Assembly: GCF_014203705.1 (NCBI RefSeq)
Contig: NZ_JACHJR010000001.1
Coordinates: 5,828,001-5,892,000, forward strand
Length of the DNA stretch: 64,000 nt
Origin: Kitasatospora gansuensis
GTDB taxonomy: Bacteria; Actinomycetota; Actinomycetes; Streptomycetales; Streptomycetaceae
Direction: 5' to 3'
Shown piece by piece: positions 1-8,259 of the stretch. The position numbers were made by a program, and so were the translations under genes. Below the pieces are notes generated by a model. That model saw only the letters and a list, made by a program, of their open reading frames with translations. It did not search any database and had not been told where the DNA came from. Positions within the stretch are counted from its first letter, which is position 1; every line of letters begins with the position of its first letter.

Positions 1-86
1 GCTGCTGACGGACCGTCGGGCCGGGCCGGTCCGGCGGTCAGGCAGACTGGACCACCGACCCGAGGCTTCCGAAAGGCGCATCCGAC

Positions 87-863
87 GTGACGAGATGGCT
101 CAGCCGCACCGTCCTGACCTGGGGCGTCGTCGTGCTCGCGGCGGTCGCGGCCGTCTCCGGCTGCGGCGCCGCCGGGCAGCTGCACGACGCCGGCCCGGCC
201 CGTCCGATCGCCGCCCGTCCGATCGCCCAGCCGCTCTGGGCCGCCGAGACATCCGCCGCGGCGGCTTCCGAGGCGACCGTCCCGGCGCCGGCCCCGCTGC
301 CAGGCATCACCGTGTCGGGCGACGACATCCGCACCGTCGAGGTCCGGAGCGTCCTGGAGAAGGACCCGGCCCTGCGGGCCGAGGAGCAGAAGGCGCTGAC
401 CGGGTGTCAGGGGTGCACGGTGCGGCCCCCGGAGTACCGGGACGTCAGCGGGGACGGCCGGGTGGAGCTGATCACCGCCGTGCTGACCGGCTCGGAGACC
501 GGCTACCTGCACGTCTACACCCTGCGGGACGGCCGGCTGTACGCGGCGCTCGCCCAGCGGGTGGTGTCCGGCTTCACGGCCGAGACCGTGGGCCAGGACC
601 TGGTCGTGCGCGAGCCCAACGGCTCGCAGGTGCGGACCGCCACCACCTACCAGTGGACGGACCTCCGGCTGGCGCCGCTCACCGGTCCTGCGGCGGACGC
701 CACCCTCTGCGAGCCGACGCCGGCGCCAGCGCCCACGGCCGTCCCGAGCGTCGATCCGAAGGCGGGCCGTCCGAAGACCGGCAGCCCCGGGCCGCAGGTC
801 TCGATCGCCCCGTCCCTCCCACCGGGCAAGAGCTCCGGACCCGTACCGGTGAAGCCGAGCTGA
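87..863 (+). CDS. CseA-like lipoprotein upstream of a two-component system
   Basis: Predicted secreted lipoprotein of 258 residues. The N-terminus has Arg residues, a hydrophobic stretch and a lipobox ending in Val-Ser-Gly-Cys, with the modified Cys at residue 26. The mature part has an Ala/Pro-rich spacer, a compact domain at about 95-205 with two Cys (GCQGC), and a Pro-rich tail. The GTG start at 87 follows a GAAAGG at 71-76. The stop overlaps the ATG of the response regulator gene (TGATGA at 861-866). A lipoprotein ahead of an OmpR-type regulator and a kinase matches the order cseA-cseB-cseC known downstream of sigE in Streptomyces, where CseA tunes the envelope-stress signal. The gene before it lies outside the window, so the sigE link cannot be tested. 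Family assignment is by context. Confidence 0.75.
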   Translation: MTRWLSRTVLTWGVVVLAAVAAVSGCGAAGQLHDAGPARPIAARPIAQPLWAAETSAAAASEATVPAPAPLPGITVSGDDIRTVEVRSVLEKDPALRAEEQKALTGCQGCTVRPPEYRDVSGDGRVELITAVLTGSETGYLHVYTLRDGRLYAALAQRVVSGFTAETVGQDLVVREPNGSQVRTATTYQWTDLRLAPLTGPAADATLCEPTPAPAPTAVPSVDPKAGRPKTGSPGPQVSIAPSLPPGKSSGPVPVKPS

Positions 864-1651
864 TGAGCGGCCCCGTGAGCAACCTCGTGAGCAGGTCAGT
901 GAGCAACCAGGTGAGCAACCCCGTGAGTACCGTCGTACCCGCCACCCCGCGCATCCTGCTGGTCGAGGACGACGAGGTGATCCGCGAGGCCACCCGGATG
1001 GCGCTGGAGCGCTACGGGTTCCCGGTCGACACCGCCGCCGACGGTCTTGAGGGCCTGGAACGGTTCCGCGCGCAGCGGCCCGACATCCTGCTGCTCGACG
1101 TGATGCTGCCGCTGCTCGATGGCGTCGGGCTGTGCCGCCGGATCCGGGAGGAGAGCCAGTTGCCGATCCTGATGATGTCGGCCCGCACCGAGCCGATCGA
1201 CGTCGTCTCCGGCCTGGAGGCCGGGGCCGACGACTACATCACCAAACCCTTCGAGACCGCTGTCCTGGTGGCCCGGATCCGCACTGTGCTGCGGCGCACC
1301 AGGACGGTGCCCGAGCCGCCCGCCGAGGCGCCCGCGCAGCCCGCGCCGGAGCCGCCGCGCTCCGTACGGGTGATCGACGGCCTGGAGGTCGACACCGATG
1401 CGATGGAGGTGCGAGTGGCGGGCCGTCAAGTGCCGCTCACCCCGACCGAGTTGCGGCTGCTGCTGGAGTTCACCGCCGCGCCCGGCATCGTGCTGGAGCG
1501 GCAGACCCTGCTGGAGCGGGTCTGGGACTACTCCTGGGGCGCCGACAGCCGGGTGGTGGACGTGCACGTGCAGCGCCTGCGCGCCAAGATCGGGGCGGCC
1601 AGGATCGAGACCATCCGGGGCTTCGGCTACAAGCTGCGGCGGTCCGGATGA
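863..1651 (+). CDS. OmpR/PhoB-family response regulator
   Basis: Receiver domain followed by a winged-helix DNA-binding domain. The acidic pair is in ILLVEDD, the phospho-acceptor Asp is in ILLLDVMLP (codon 1097-1099), and the conserved Lys is in YITKPF. A Pro/Ala-rich linker follows, then the effector domain with LTPTELRLLLE and the closing IETIRGFGYKLR. The first possible start is ATG 863, which overlaps the upstream stop. Five GTG codons at 875, 887, 899, 911 and 923 lie in the same frame inside a 12-bp tandem repeat. Starting at 923 puts the Asp at residue 59, closer to the usual position of about 52-55 than 79 from ATG 863, so 923 is the likelier start of the conserved fold. The gene overlaps the kinase by 4 bases. 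It probably controls envelope genes. Confidence 0.9.
   Translation: MSGPVSNLVSRSVSNQVSNPVSTVVPATPRILLVEDDEVIREATRMALERYGFPVDTAADGLEGLERFRAQRPDILLLDVMLPLLDGVGLCRRIREESQLPILMMSARTEPIDVVSGLEAGADDYITKPFETAVLVARIRTVLRRTRTVPEPPAEAPAQPAPEPPRSVRVIDGLEVDTDAMEVRVAGRQVPLTPTELRLLLEFTAAPGIVLERQTLLERVWDYSWGADSRVVDVHVQRLRAKIGAARIETIRGFGYKLRRSG
875..934 (+). repeat. 12-bp tandem repeat, five units, each starting with an in-frame GTG
   Basis: GTGAGC/GTGAGT recurs at 875, 887, 899, 911 and 923, exactly every 12 bases. The units at 875, 899 and 911 share GTGAGCAACC; the other two are diverged. The period is a multiple of three, so every GTG is in the response-regulator frame and the peptide reads as repeats of Val-Ser-Asn-x. 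Gain or loss of units would keep the frame while changing the number of candidate start codons. Confidence 0.85.
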
Positions 1652-2868
1652 ACCTGCGCCGTCAGATCGCCGCGACCGTCGCGCTGGTCTCCTTCCTGGT
1701 CGCCATCACGGTCGGGCTGCTGGTGCACCGCGCTTCGGTCGCCCAGCACGTCGAGCAGGCCAGGAAGTCGGCCGAGAACGCGCTCGACTCGGTGCTCACC
1801 GGGTACGCCCGCAACGGTGAGCTGGTCGGCTGGAAGGCCGACACCGACGATGTCGAACTCCCTTCGGAGCTGCGGCGGTTGGCCGAGCGGGGCCGCCGCG
1901 GCTCGCTGCTCGGCCCCAGCCGGGACGGCACCGCGATGTGGGCCGCCGCGGGCATCGGCACCGGCCTCCCGCCCGCGCAGGTGATCTCCGTCCGGGTGGA
2001 CTACGCAGACGACGAGCAGGCCATCGCCCAGCTCGACCGGACCATCCTGATCTCGGCCACGCTGTCCGTCGCCGTCACCGTGCTGGCCGGGGTGTTCGCC
2101 GCCGACCGGATCAGCAGCCGCCTGCGCACGGCGGCCCGCAGCGCCCGCAGCATCGCCCAGGGCGATCTGACGGCCCGGATCGGATCGCTCGGCCGTCCGC
2201 GCGACGAGGTGGCCGAACTCGCGGCGGCCGTCGACTCGATGTCGGCCGTGCTGAGCAGCAAGCTGGCCAACGAGCAGCGGTTCACCGCCGACGTCGCGCA
2301 CGAGCTGCGCACCCCCTTGACCGGGCTGCTGACCGCGGCCGAACTGCTGCCGCCCGGCCGTCCGACCGAGCTGGTGCAGGGCCGGGTCCGGGTGCTGTGC
2401 AGCCTGACCGAGGACCTGTTGGAGGTGTCCCGGCTGGACGCCGGGGCCGACCGCCTCGAGCTCTCCGTCGTACCGCTCGGGTCGGTGGTGGCCCGGATGG
2501 TCGCGGCCGCCGGGGCGCCGACCGAGCTGCTGGTCGACACCGACGCCGAGGTCACCACCGACGTCCGCAGGCTCGACCGGATCGTCTCCAACCTGGTCGC
2601 CAACGCCCACCGGCACGGCGGTGCCCCGGTCCTGGTCCGGGTCGACGGCGCCACTCTGACGGTCCGTGACCACGGCCCCGGCTTCCCGGAGGCGGTGCTG
2701 AGCGAGGGCCCGCAGCGCTTCCGGACCGGCGCCCGCGAGCGGGGGCACGGCCACGGCCTCGGCCTCACCATCGCCCAGGGCCACGCCGAGGCGCTCGGCA
2801 TCACCCTGCGGCTGCGCAACGACCCGGCCGGCGGCGCGGTCGCCGAGCTGCGGCTGCCGACCGGCTGA
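1648..2868 (+). CDS. Sensor histidine kinase (HAMP, HisKA, HATPase)
   Basis: Membrane histidine kinase of 406 residues, partner of the preceding regulator (ATGA overlap at 1648-1651). Membrane segments are at about residues 7-27 and 132-155. The roughly 100-residue extracytoplasmic loop between them would be the sensor. A HAMP domain follows, then the dimerisation helix with the phospho-acceptor His218 in DVAHELRTPL, the N-box VSNLVANAHRHGG, and G-boxes DHGPGFP and GHGLGLTIAQ. All catalytic motifs look intact. With the lipoprotein and regulator it forms a three-gene operon resembling cseABC, so cell-envelope stress is the most likely signal. The signal is inferred from gene order; the loop sequence itself is not diagnostic. 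Confidence 0.92.
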   Translation: MNLRRQIAATVALVSFLVAITVGLLVHRASVAQHVEQARKSAENALDSVLTGYARNGELVGWKADTDDVELPSELRRLAERGRRGSLLGPSRDGTAMWAAAGIGTGLPPAQVISVRVDYADDEQAIAQLDRTILISATLSVAVTVLAGVFAADRISSRLRTAARSARSIAQGDLTARIGSLGRPRDEVAELAAAVDSMSAVLSSKLANEQRFTADVAHELRTPLTGLLTAAELLPPGRPTELVQGRVRVLCSLTEDLLEVSRLDAGADRLELSVVPLGSVVARMVAAAGAPTELLVDTDAEVTTDVRRLDRIVSNLVANAHRHGGAPVLVRVDGATLTVRDHGPGFPEAVLSEGPQRFRTGARERGHGHGLGLTIAQGHAEALGITLRLRNDPAGGAVAELRLPTG

Positions 2869-2915
2869 CCGGTCGCCGTCCGAATGTACGGGTGACACGG
2901 GGCCCGGCTCTGTTC

Positions 2916-2936
2916 GAAGCAGTGAATCAGTGCTTC
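2916..2936. promoter_or_regulatory. 21-bp palindrome ahead of the TetR gene
   Basis: GAAGCA at 2916-2921 and TGCTTC at 2931-2936 are exact inverted arms. The inner TGA/TCA also pair around a central A, leaving one mismatched pair. It ends 10 bases before the GTG start of the TetR gene, as expected for an autoregulatory operator. Confidence 0.6.
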
Positions 2937-2946
2937 AATCCTTGCT

Positions 2947-3594
2947 GTGGCATACCGACGCACCCCCGCCGTACAGGCCAGGCTGGACGCCCAGCGCGTG
3001 ATCGTGCTGGCCGCCGCCGTCGACCTGCTGGCCGAACGCGGCTACGCGGGCTGCTCGATGGCCGCCGTCGCGGACCGCGCCGGGATCGCCACCGGCAGCA
3101 TGTACCGGTACTTCTCGGGCAAGGCCGAGCTCTCGGTCGAGCTGTTCCGGACGGTGGTGCTCCGCGAGGTGGCCGCCGTCGAGACGGCCGTCGCCAAGGC
3201 CGAGGCCGACGGCGCCGGGCCGCACGGGCGGGTCGCCGCCGTGGTGCGGACCTTCGCGGCCCGGGCGCTCAAGGCGCCCCGGCTGGCCTACGCCCTGCTG
3301 GCCGAACCGGCCGACCAGGTGGTGGACGCCGAGCGGCTGGTGTTCCGGCAGGCCTTCCGCGACCTGATCGCCGCCCAGATCGCCCCGGCCGTCGCCGACG
3401 GCCGACTCCCGGACCAGGACGCCGGGTTGACCGCTGCCGCCCTGGTCGGCGCGATCGGCGAGGCCCTGGTCGGCCCGCTCGCAGCCGGCCGGGCCCAGGA
3501 CGACCTGATCCCAGCCCTGGTCACCTTCACCCAGCGCGCCCTCGGGGGCGTCAACGCCGATGCCCTGGGAGGGCACAGTGCCGATCACGCATGA
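2947..3594 (+). CDS. TetR-family transcriptional regulator
   Basis: 215 residues. The N-terminal helix-turn-helix has the TetR signature: ALERGY-like LAERGYAGCSMAAVADRAGIATGSMYRYFSGKAEL region at about residues 28-62. The ligand-binding part is helical and Ala-rich. The start is GTG 2947, directly after a 21-bp palindrome. Its 3' end overlaps the AidB-like dehydrogenase gene by 17 bases, so the three genes TetR, dehydrogenase and amidohydrolase read as one operon. It is probably a repressor that senses an acyl-CoA or related ligand and controls its own operon. That role comes from context. Confidence 0.9.
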   Translation: MAYRRTPAVQARLDAQRVIVLAAAVDLLAERGYAGCSMAAVADRAGIATGSMYRYFSGKAELSVELFRTVVLREVAAVETAVAKAEADGAGPHGRVAAVVRTFAARALKAPRLAYALLAEPADQVVDAERLVFRQAFRDLIAAQIAPAVADGRLPDQDAGLTAAALVGAIGEALVGPLAAGRAQDDLIPALVTFTQRALGGVNADALGGHSADHA

Positions 3595-5215
3595 GGTCAC
3601 CAACCAGGTGCCCGACCTGTACGGCCACGACGTGGCCGCCGACCCGACCCTGCTGGCCGCCCTGCACCGGGCCGGCGCCGGCTGGGCCGAGTCGCGGCTG
3701 CACGAGCTCGGCCGGCTCGCCGGGACCGAACAGGCCGCCGACTGGGGCCGGTTGGCCAACGACAACCCGCCGGTGCTGCGCACCCACGACCGGTACGGGC
3801 ACCGGATCGACGAGGTGGAGTTCCACCCCGCCTGGCACCAGCTGATGACCGTCGCGGTGGAGCACGGCCTGCACGCCGCCCCCTGGGCGGACGCCCGGCC
3901 GGGCGCGCACACCGCCCGGGCCGCCGGGTTCTACGTCTGGGGCCAGGTCGAGGCCGGGCACAGCTGCCCGGTCTCGATGACCTACGCCTCGGTGCCCGCC
4001 CTCCGTGCCACCCCCGAACTGGCCGCGCGGTACGAGCCGTTGCTCACCGCCACCACGTACGACTTCGGCCTCCGCGAGCCGCACGGCAAGCGCGGGCTGA
4101 TCGCGGGCATGTCGATGACCGAGAAGCAGGGCGGCTCGGACGTCCGGACCAACACCACCACCGCGACCCCGCACGCCGACGGCACGTACCGGATCACCGG
4201 CCACAAGTGGTTCACCTCGGCGCCGATGTCGGACGTCTTCCTGACGCTGGCTCAGGCCCCGGGCGGGCTGAGCTGCTTCCTGCTGCCGCGGGTGCTGCCG
4301 GACGGCAGCCGGAACCGGCTGCTGATCCAGCGGCTCAAGGAGAAGCTCGGCAACCGCTCGAACGCCTCCGCCGAGCTGGAGTACGACGGGGCGGTCGGCT
4401 GGCTGGTCGGCGAGGAGGGCCGGGGCGTGCCGACCATCATCGAGATGGTCAACATGACCCGGCTGGACTGCACCCTGGGCGCCGCCTCCGGGATGCGGCT
4501 CGGCGCGGTCCGGGCGCTGCACCACACCACCCACCGCCGGGCGTTCGGCGCCGCGCTGGTGGACCAGCCGCTGATGCGCAACGTGCTGGCCGACCTGGTG
4601 ATCGAGTCCGAGGCGGCCACCGCCGTCGCCCTGCGGCTGGCCGAGGCCACCGACCGGGCGCTAACCGGGGACCAACAGGAGGTGCTGGTCCGGCGGTTGG
4701 GCCTGGCGGCGGCCAAGTACTGGGTCTGCAAGCGCGGTCCGATGCACGCGGCCGAGGCGTTGGAGTGCTTCGGCGGCAACGGCTACGTCGAGGAGTCCGG
4801 CATGCCCCGGCTCTACCGGGAAGCCCCGCTGGTCTCGATCTGGGAGGGCTCGGGCAGCGTCGCCGCGCTGGACGCGCTGCGGGCGATGGCCCGTCGGCCG
4901 GAGACCGTCCAGGCCCTGTTCACCGAACTGGAGGCCGCCGCCGGGGCCGACCACCGGCTGGACGCCGCCGTGACCGCGCTGCGCAAGCAGCTCGGCGATA
5001 CGGCCGAACTCGAGTACCGCACCCGGCGGCTGGTCGAGCGGATCGCGCTGGTCTTCCAGGGCTCGCTGCTGGTCCGGTACGGCGATCCGGCGGTGGCCGA
5101 CGCGTTCTGCGCCTCCCGGCTGGGCGGCGACCACGGCGGCGCCTTCGGCACCCTGCCGACCGGGGTGGACACGGCGGCCGTACTGGCCCGGGCGGAGGCC
5201 GTGCCGGGTGTCTGA
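3578..5215 (+). CDS. AidB-type acyl-CoA dehydrogenase
   Basis: 545-residue flavoprotein of the acyl-CoA dehydrogenase superfamily, AidB branch. Diagnostic stretches are HEVTNQVPDL near the start, MSMTEKQGGSDVRTNTT, HKWFTSAPMSD, RLKEKLGNRSNASAE and FGGNGYVEESGMPRLYREAP. Length and motifs match AidB (about 540 residues), which binds FAD and, in E. coli, also DNA during the alkylation response. An ATG at 3560 is possible, but GTG 3578 has a strong GGGAGGG at 3567-3573 at good spacing and gives the family N-terminus. It overlaps the upstream TetR gene and, by 8 bases, the amidohydrolase. The context suggests a catabolic acyl-CoA role rather than DNA repair; both remain open. Confidence 0.92.
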   Translation: MPITHEVTNQVPDLYGHDVAADPTLLAALHRAGAGWAESRLHELGRLAGTEQAADWGRLANDNPPVLRTHDRYGHRIDEVEFHPAWHQLMTVAVEHGLHAAPWADARPGAHTARAAGFYVWGQVEAGHSCPVSMTYASVPALRATPELAARYEPLLTATTYDFGLREPHGKRGLIAGMSMTEKQGGSDVRTNTTTATPHADGTYRITGHKWFTSAPMSDVFLTLAQAPGGLSCFLLPRVLPDGSRNRLLIQRLKEKLGNRSNASAELEYDGAVGWLVGEEGRGVPTIIEMVNMTRLDCTLGAASGMRLGAVRALHHTTHRRAFGAALVDQPLMRNVLADLVIESEAATAVALRLAEATDRALTGDQQEVLVRRLGLAAAKYWVCKRGPMHAAEALECFGGNGYVEESGMPRLYREAPLVSIWEGSGSVAALDALRAMARRPETVQALFTELEAAAGADHRLDAAVTALRKQLGDTAELEYRTRRLVERIALVFQGSLLVRYGDPAVADAFCASRLGGDHGGAFGTLPTGVDTAAVLARAEAVPGV

Positions 5216-6083
5216 GGCGGCGGAAGTCCGGGCGTTCTGGCAGGAGTTGGGCCTGCCGGGGCTGGTCGACGTGCACACCCACTTCATGCCGGAGCGGGTG
5301 CTCGCCAAGGTCTGGGCCTACTTCGACGCGGCCGGACCGCTGACCGGCCGGCCCTGGCCGATCTCGTACCGCCAGGAGGAGCAGCAACGGCTGGACCGGC
5401 TGCGGGAGTTCGGGGTGCGGGCGTTCACCGCGATGCTCTACCCGCACAAGCCCGGGATGGCCGCCTGGCTGAACGCCTGGGCCGCCGACTTCGCCGCCCG
5501 CACCCCGGACTGCCTGCACACCGCGACCTTCTTCCCCGAGCCGGGCGCCGAGCAGTACGTGACCACCGCGCTGGACGCGGGCGCCCGGGTCTTCAAGTCC
5601 CACCTCCAGGTGGGCGGTTACCACCCGGCCGACCCGCTGCTGGACGCGGTCTGGGGGCAACTGGCGGAGGCCGGAGTCCCGGTGGTCACCCACTGCGGCT
5701 CGGGACCGGTCCCCGGCAAGCACACCGGCCCCGGCCCGATCGGCGAGGTGCTCGAACGGCACCCCCGGCTCCGGCTGGTGGTCGCCCACCTGGGCCTGCC
5801 CGAGTACGACGAGTTCCTCGGCCTCACCGAGCGCTTCCCGGAGGTCCGGCTGGACACCACCATGGTGTTCACCGACTTCACCGAGGAACTCTCGCCGTTC
5901 CCCCGGGAGTTGCTGCCCCGGCTGGCCGCCCTGGGCGACCGGGTGCTGCTCGGCACCGACTTCCCCAACATCCCCTACCGCTACCTGCACCAGCTGCACG
6001 CGCTGGCCGGGCTCGGCCTGGGGGAGGACTGGCTACGGGCGGTCTGTCACCACAACGCGGCCCGGCTGTTCGGCCTCGACTGA
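5208..6083 (+). CDS. Metal-dependent amidohydrolase (TIM barrel)
   Basis: 291 residues of the amidohydrolase_2 (ACMSD-like) type. The HxH metal pair is in LVDVHTHFMP near residue 20, His residues are in VPVVTHCGS and VVAHLG, and the final Asp is in LLGTDFPN. The GTG start at 5208 lies inside the end of the dehydrogenase gene, so the two are translationally coupled. It probably hydrolyses or decarboxylates an intermediate of the same pathway. The substrate cannot be read from sequence. It ends 5 bases before the convergent membrane-protein gene. Confidence 0.85.
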   Translation: MSEAAEVRAFWQELGLPGLVDVHTHFMPERVLAKVWAYFDAAGPLTGRPWPISYRQEEQQRLDRLREFGVRAFTAMLYPHKPGMAAWLNAWAADFAARTPDCLHTATFFPEPGAEQYVTTALDAGARVFKSHLQVGGYHPADPLLDAVWGQLAEAGVPVVTHCGSGPVPGKHTGPGPIGEVLERHPRLRLVVAHLGLPEYDEFLGLTERFPEVRLDTTMVFTDFTEELSPFPRELLPRLAALGDRVLLGTDFPNIPYRYLHQLHALAGLGLGEDWLRAVCHHNAARLFGLD

Positions 6084-6088
6084 GCGGG

Positions 6089-6577
6089 TCAGGCGCCGGT
6101 GGTCGAGCCCGGGCGGATCACCATCAGGACGACGACCACGGCCCACAGGAGGTTGAAGACGCCGGCGGTCATCGGCAGCAGCCGCAGGCCCTTGTCGGCG
6201 CGGGTCCGCTCCTCGGCGTTCCCCGGAGCGTCCAGGGAGTCGATGGTGGCCTGCTGGCCCGGCACCACGAAGAGCAGCATCAGGGCAGCCGCGACGGCGG
6301 TCAGCACGATCGAGGTGATCAGCCAGGGGTCGCCCATCACGTCCATCGCCTGGGCCGTGCCGACGCCCAGCAGCGGGACGGCCAGGCCGAGCAGCGCGTA
6401 GACCTGGGTGATCCGGTGCAGCAGCCGGGTGGCGGCGGCCTGCAACTGTTCGGCGCCTCCGGTGCTTTCGGTCAGCGCGGCCCGCGCCCGGCGCGGGAAC
6501 ATGCTCACCGCGACGGCCACCGGGCCGATGAACAGCACCGAGGCCAGCACGTGCAGGCTCAACAGCAGCTTGGCCAT
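6089..6577 (-). CDS. DUF2269-like integral membrane protein
   Basis: 162-residue membrane protein with four predicted helices (about residues 3-26, 58-78, 87-107 and 133-153) separated by a charged loop. The N-terminus MAKLLLSLHVLASVLFIGP resembles DUF2269 proteins of unknown function. The start ATG at 6577 follows AAGGA at 8 bases. It is a single gene, convergent with the amidohydrolase. A small palindrome ACCGATCGGT lies upstream at 6597-6606 and may be an operator. No function can be assigned. Confidence 0.7.
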   Translation of the reverse strand: MAKLLLSLHVLASVLFIGPVAVAVSMFPRRARAALTESTGGAEQLQAAATRLLHRITQVYALLGLAVPLLGVGTAQAMDVMGDPWLITSIVLTAVAAALMLLFVVPGQQATIDSLDAPGNAEERTRADKGLRLLPMTAGVFNLLWAVVVVLMVIRPGSTTGA

Positions 6578-6784
6578 GGGGGAGTTCCTTCCGAAGACCG
6601 ATCGGTTCAGAACCTAACACCCGGCCGGCGCAGCCCCGCCGGGTGGGTCGGCGGCCCCGAGGCGGCCGTCCGGAGGATGCGGTGCGGCCCACCGGCGTGG
6701 CGGAACAGACCGGGACGAAACGGGCTGTTCACTAGGTCGGTCGAGCCGCCTTACGGCGGGACCACAGCCGATCGGAGCAGTCAC

Positions 6785-8194
6785 GTGCGCCACGTCCCGG
6801 GCCGGCCGGCCCAGCAGCGCTCGCCCCTGGGCCGTCGGCTGACCCTGGTGGCCGCCGCCGCGGTGCTGCCGGTGGCGGCGCTGAGCGTGCTGGTGACCGC
6901 CGCCCCGCTGTCGCCGCCGCTCGGACCGTGCAGCGGGCCGAACTGCCCGAGCACCTGGCCGCCGCCGCACAACGGTGACGTGGTCGGCCGGGACGCGACC
7001 ATCAACGTCTTCGTCGGCGGCAACTACACCGTCCAGGGCCGGGCTGCCGAGGCCGAAGGCAAGGTGGTCACGCTCGGCGACCTGACGGTGAACAAGACCG
7101 GCGGCGGACTGTTCAACATGGCCGTGGCCGGGGTCGGTTCACGCGTCGTACCGCCGGACGGCACCGACTTCGTCACGGTCGGCGGCAACGTCACGGTGCA
7201 CCCCACCAACACCGTGGAGGTCGGCGGGGCCGCCAACACCTCCGGCGCCCTGGCCTACGGCAATCTCCGCTACGGCGGCACCCTGACCGGCACGGTGAAC
7301 GTGGTCCCGACCGGCCAGGCGATCCAGGACGCCAACGCCAAGAGCCAGTACGCCGGACTGCCCGCCCAGATCGCCGAACTCTCCACCTGCGCGGGCACCG
7401 CGACCGCCAACGGCACGGTGACCGTCTCGGGCAACCAGGTCGCCTTCACCGGCGACGGCACCAGCGCCCGGCAGATCTTCAACGTGCCGGGGAACATCGG
7501 GTCGTTGACCAGCGCGGCCGACCTGAGCATCACGGGCATCCCGGCCGGGGCGACCGTGGTGATCAACATGCTCGGCACCGCCCCGGTCATCAACACCAAC
7601 ACCGGTACCGGGCTGGCGGGTGACCCGTTCACCGACCTGCGCTCGCGGCTGATGTGGAACTTCCCGAACGCCACCACCTCGACCATCATGGGCGGCGCCC
7701 AGTTCCAGGGCTCGATGATGGCGGCTCAGCCGACCGGGACCACCAGCATCAGCACGCCGGGCTTCAACGGCCGGGTCTACCTGGCGGGCAACCTGATCCA
7801 GCTCGGCAGCTCCGGCAGCGAGGTGCACAACTACCCGTTCGACGGCGACCTGCCGGAGTGCGCCACGCCCACCCCGACCCCGAGCCCCTCGGACAGCCCG
7901 ACGCCGACGCCGACACCCACGCCGTCGCCCAGCCCCTCGGAGAGCACGACGCCGTCCCCGAGCCCCTCCGGGAGCACCCCGGCACCCAGCAGCAGCACCC
8001 CGGCGCCGGAGAGCTCCAGCGCCGGGCCGACCACCTCCGCCCCGGCGAGCGCCAGCGCCAGCGCGAGCGGCGGCTCCCAACTCCCGGACACCGGAGTCGG
8101 ATCGGCCGCCCCGCTCGGCCTGGCGGCCGGTGGGCTGGCCACCGCGGGCGGGGTCGCCTTCTGGGTCGCCCGCCGCCGGGGCCGCCACAGCTGA
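6785..8194 (+). CDS. Choice-of-anchor A surface protein with LPXTG sorting signal
   Basis: 469-residue exported protein. The signal peptide is at about residues 18-45. A choice-of-anchor A domain spans about 60-350 (NVFVGGNYTVQG, TVGGNVTV, VYLAGNLIQLG). Then comes a Ser/Thr/Pro linker rich in PTPTPSPS, and a C-terminal sorting signal LPDTG followed by a membrane helix and an Arg-rich tail. It would be attached to peptidoglycan by a sortase, none of which is encoded here. The longer frame opening at 6416 runs through the antisense gene; GTG 6785 is the first start that gives a signal peptide and has GGAG at 6774-6777. A short hairpin CCGCC-TTA-CGGCGG lies upstream. Likely an adhesin or structural surface protein; no ligand is known. 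Confidence 0.85.
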   Translation: MRHVPGRPAQQRSPLGRRLTLVAAAAVLPVAALSVLVTAAPLSPPLGPCSGPNCPSTWPPPHNGDVVGRDATINVFVGGNYTVQGRAAEAEGKVVTLGDLTVNKTGGGLFNMAVAGVGSRVVPPDGTDFVTVGGNVTVHPTNTVEVGGAANTSGALAYGNLRYGGTLTGTVNVVPTGQAIQDANAKSQYAGLPAQIAELSTCAGTATANGTVTVSGNQVAFTGDGTSARQIFNVPGNIGSLTSAADLSITGIPAGATVVINMLGTAPVINTNTGTGLAGDPFTDLRSRLMWNFPNATTSTIMGGAQFQGSMMAAQPTGTTSISTPGFNGRVYLAGNLIQLGSSGSEVHNYPFDGDLPECATPTPTPSPSDSPTPTPTPTPSPSPSESTTPSPSPSGSTPAPSSSTPAPESSSAGPTTSAPASASASASGGSQLPDTGVGSAAPLGLAAGGLATAGGVAFWVARRRGRHS

Positions 8195-8230
8195 CGCTGC
8201 CACAGCTGGCGCCACGACAGCTGACGCGGC
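8184..8230 (+). repeat. Three imperfect CAGCTG-containing repeats over a stop codon
   Basis: ACAGCTGACG, ACAGCTGGCG and ACAGCTGACG occur in a row with 17-18 base spacing across the end of the surface-protein gene. No function is apparent; it could be a decayed tandem duplication. Confidence 0.5.
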
Positions 8231-8259
8231 CCGAGCACCCGCAAGGGCTCAGTGCTCGG
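8231..8259. terminator. Hairpin between convergent genes
   Basis: CCGAGCAC at 8231-8238 pairs with GTGCTCGG at 8252-8259 across a 13-base loop. It lies between two convergent genes and overlaps the stop of the minus-strand gene. There is no T-run, which is common for actinomycete terminators. Confidence 0.5.

Noticed and set aside
1..86. End of an upstream gene such as sigE
   Set aside because: A TGA at 6-8 could be a stop, but too little sequence is present to identify a gene.
95..862. Long frame running through the lipoprotein gene into the response regulator
   Set aside because: It is a shadow of the lipoprotein gene rich in Arg/Ala; the regulator fold only begins after 863.
7860..8060. 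Short-period repeats (PTPTP-type) as possible CRISPR or satellite
   Set aside because: They encode a Ser/Thr/Pro linker before an LPXTG signal; the same holds for the linkers near 31020 and 42180.
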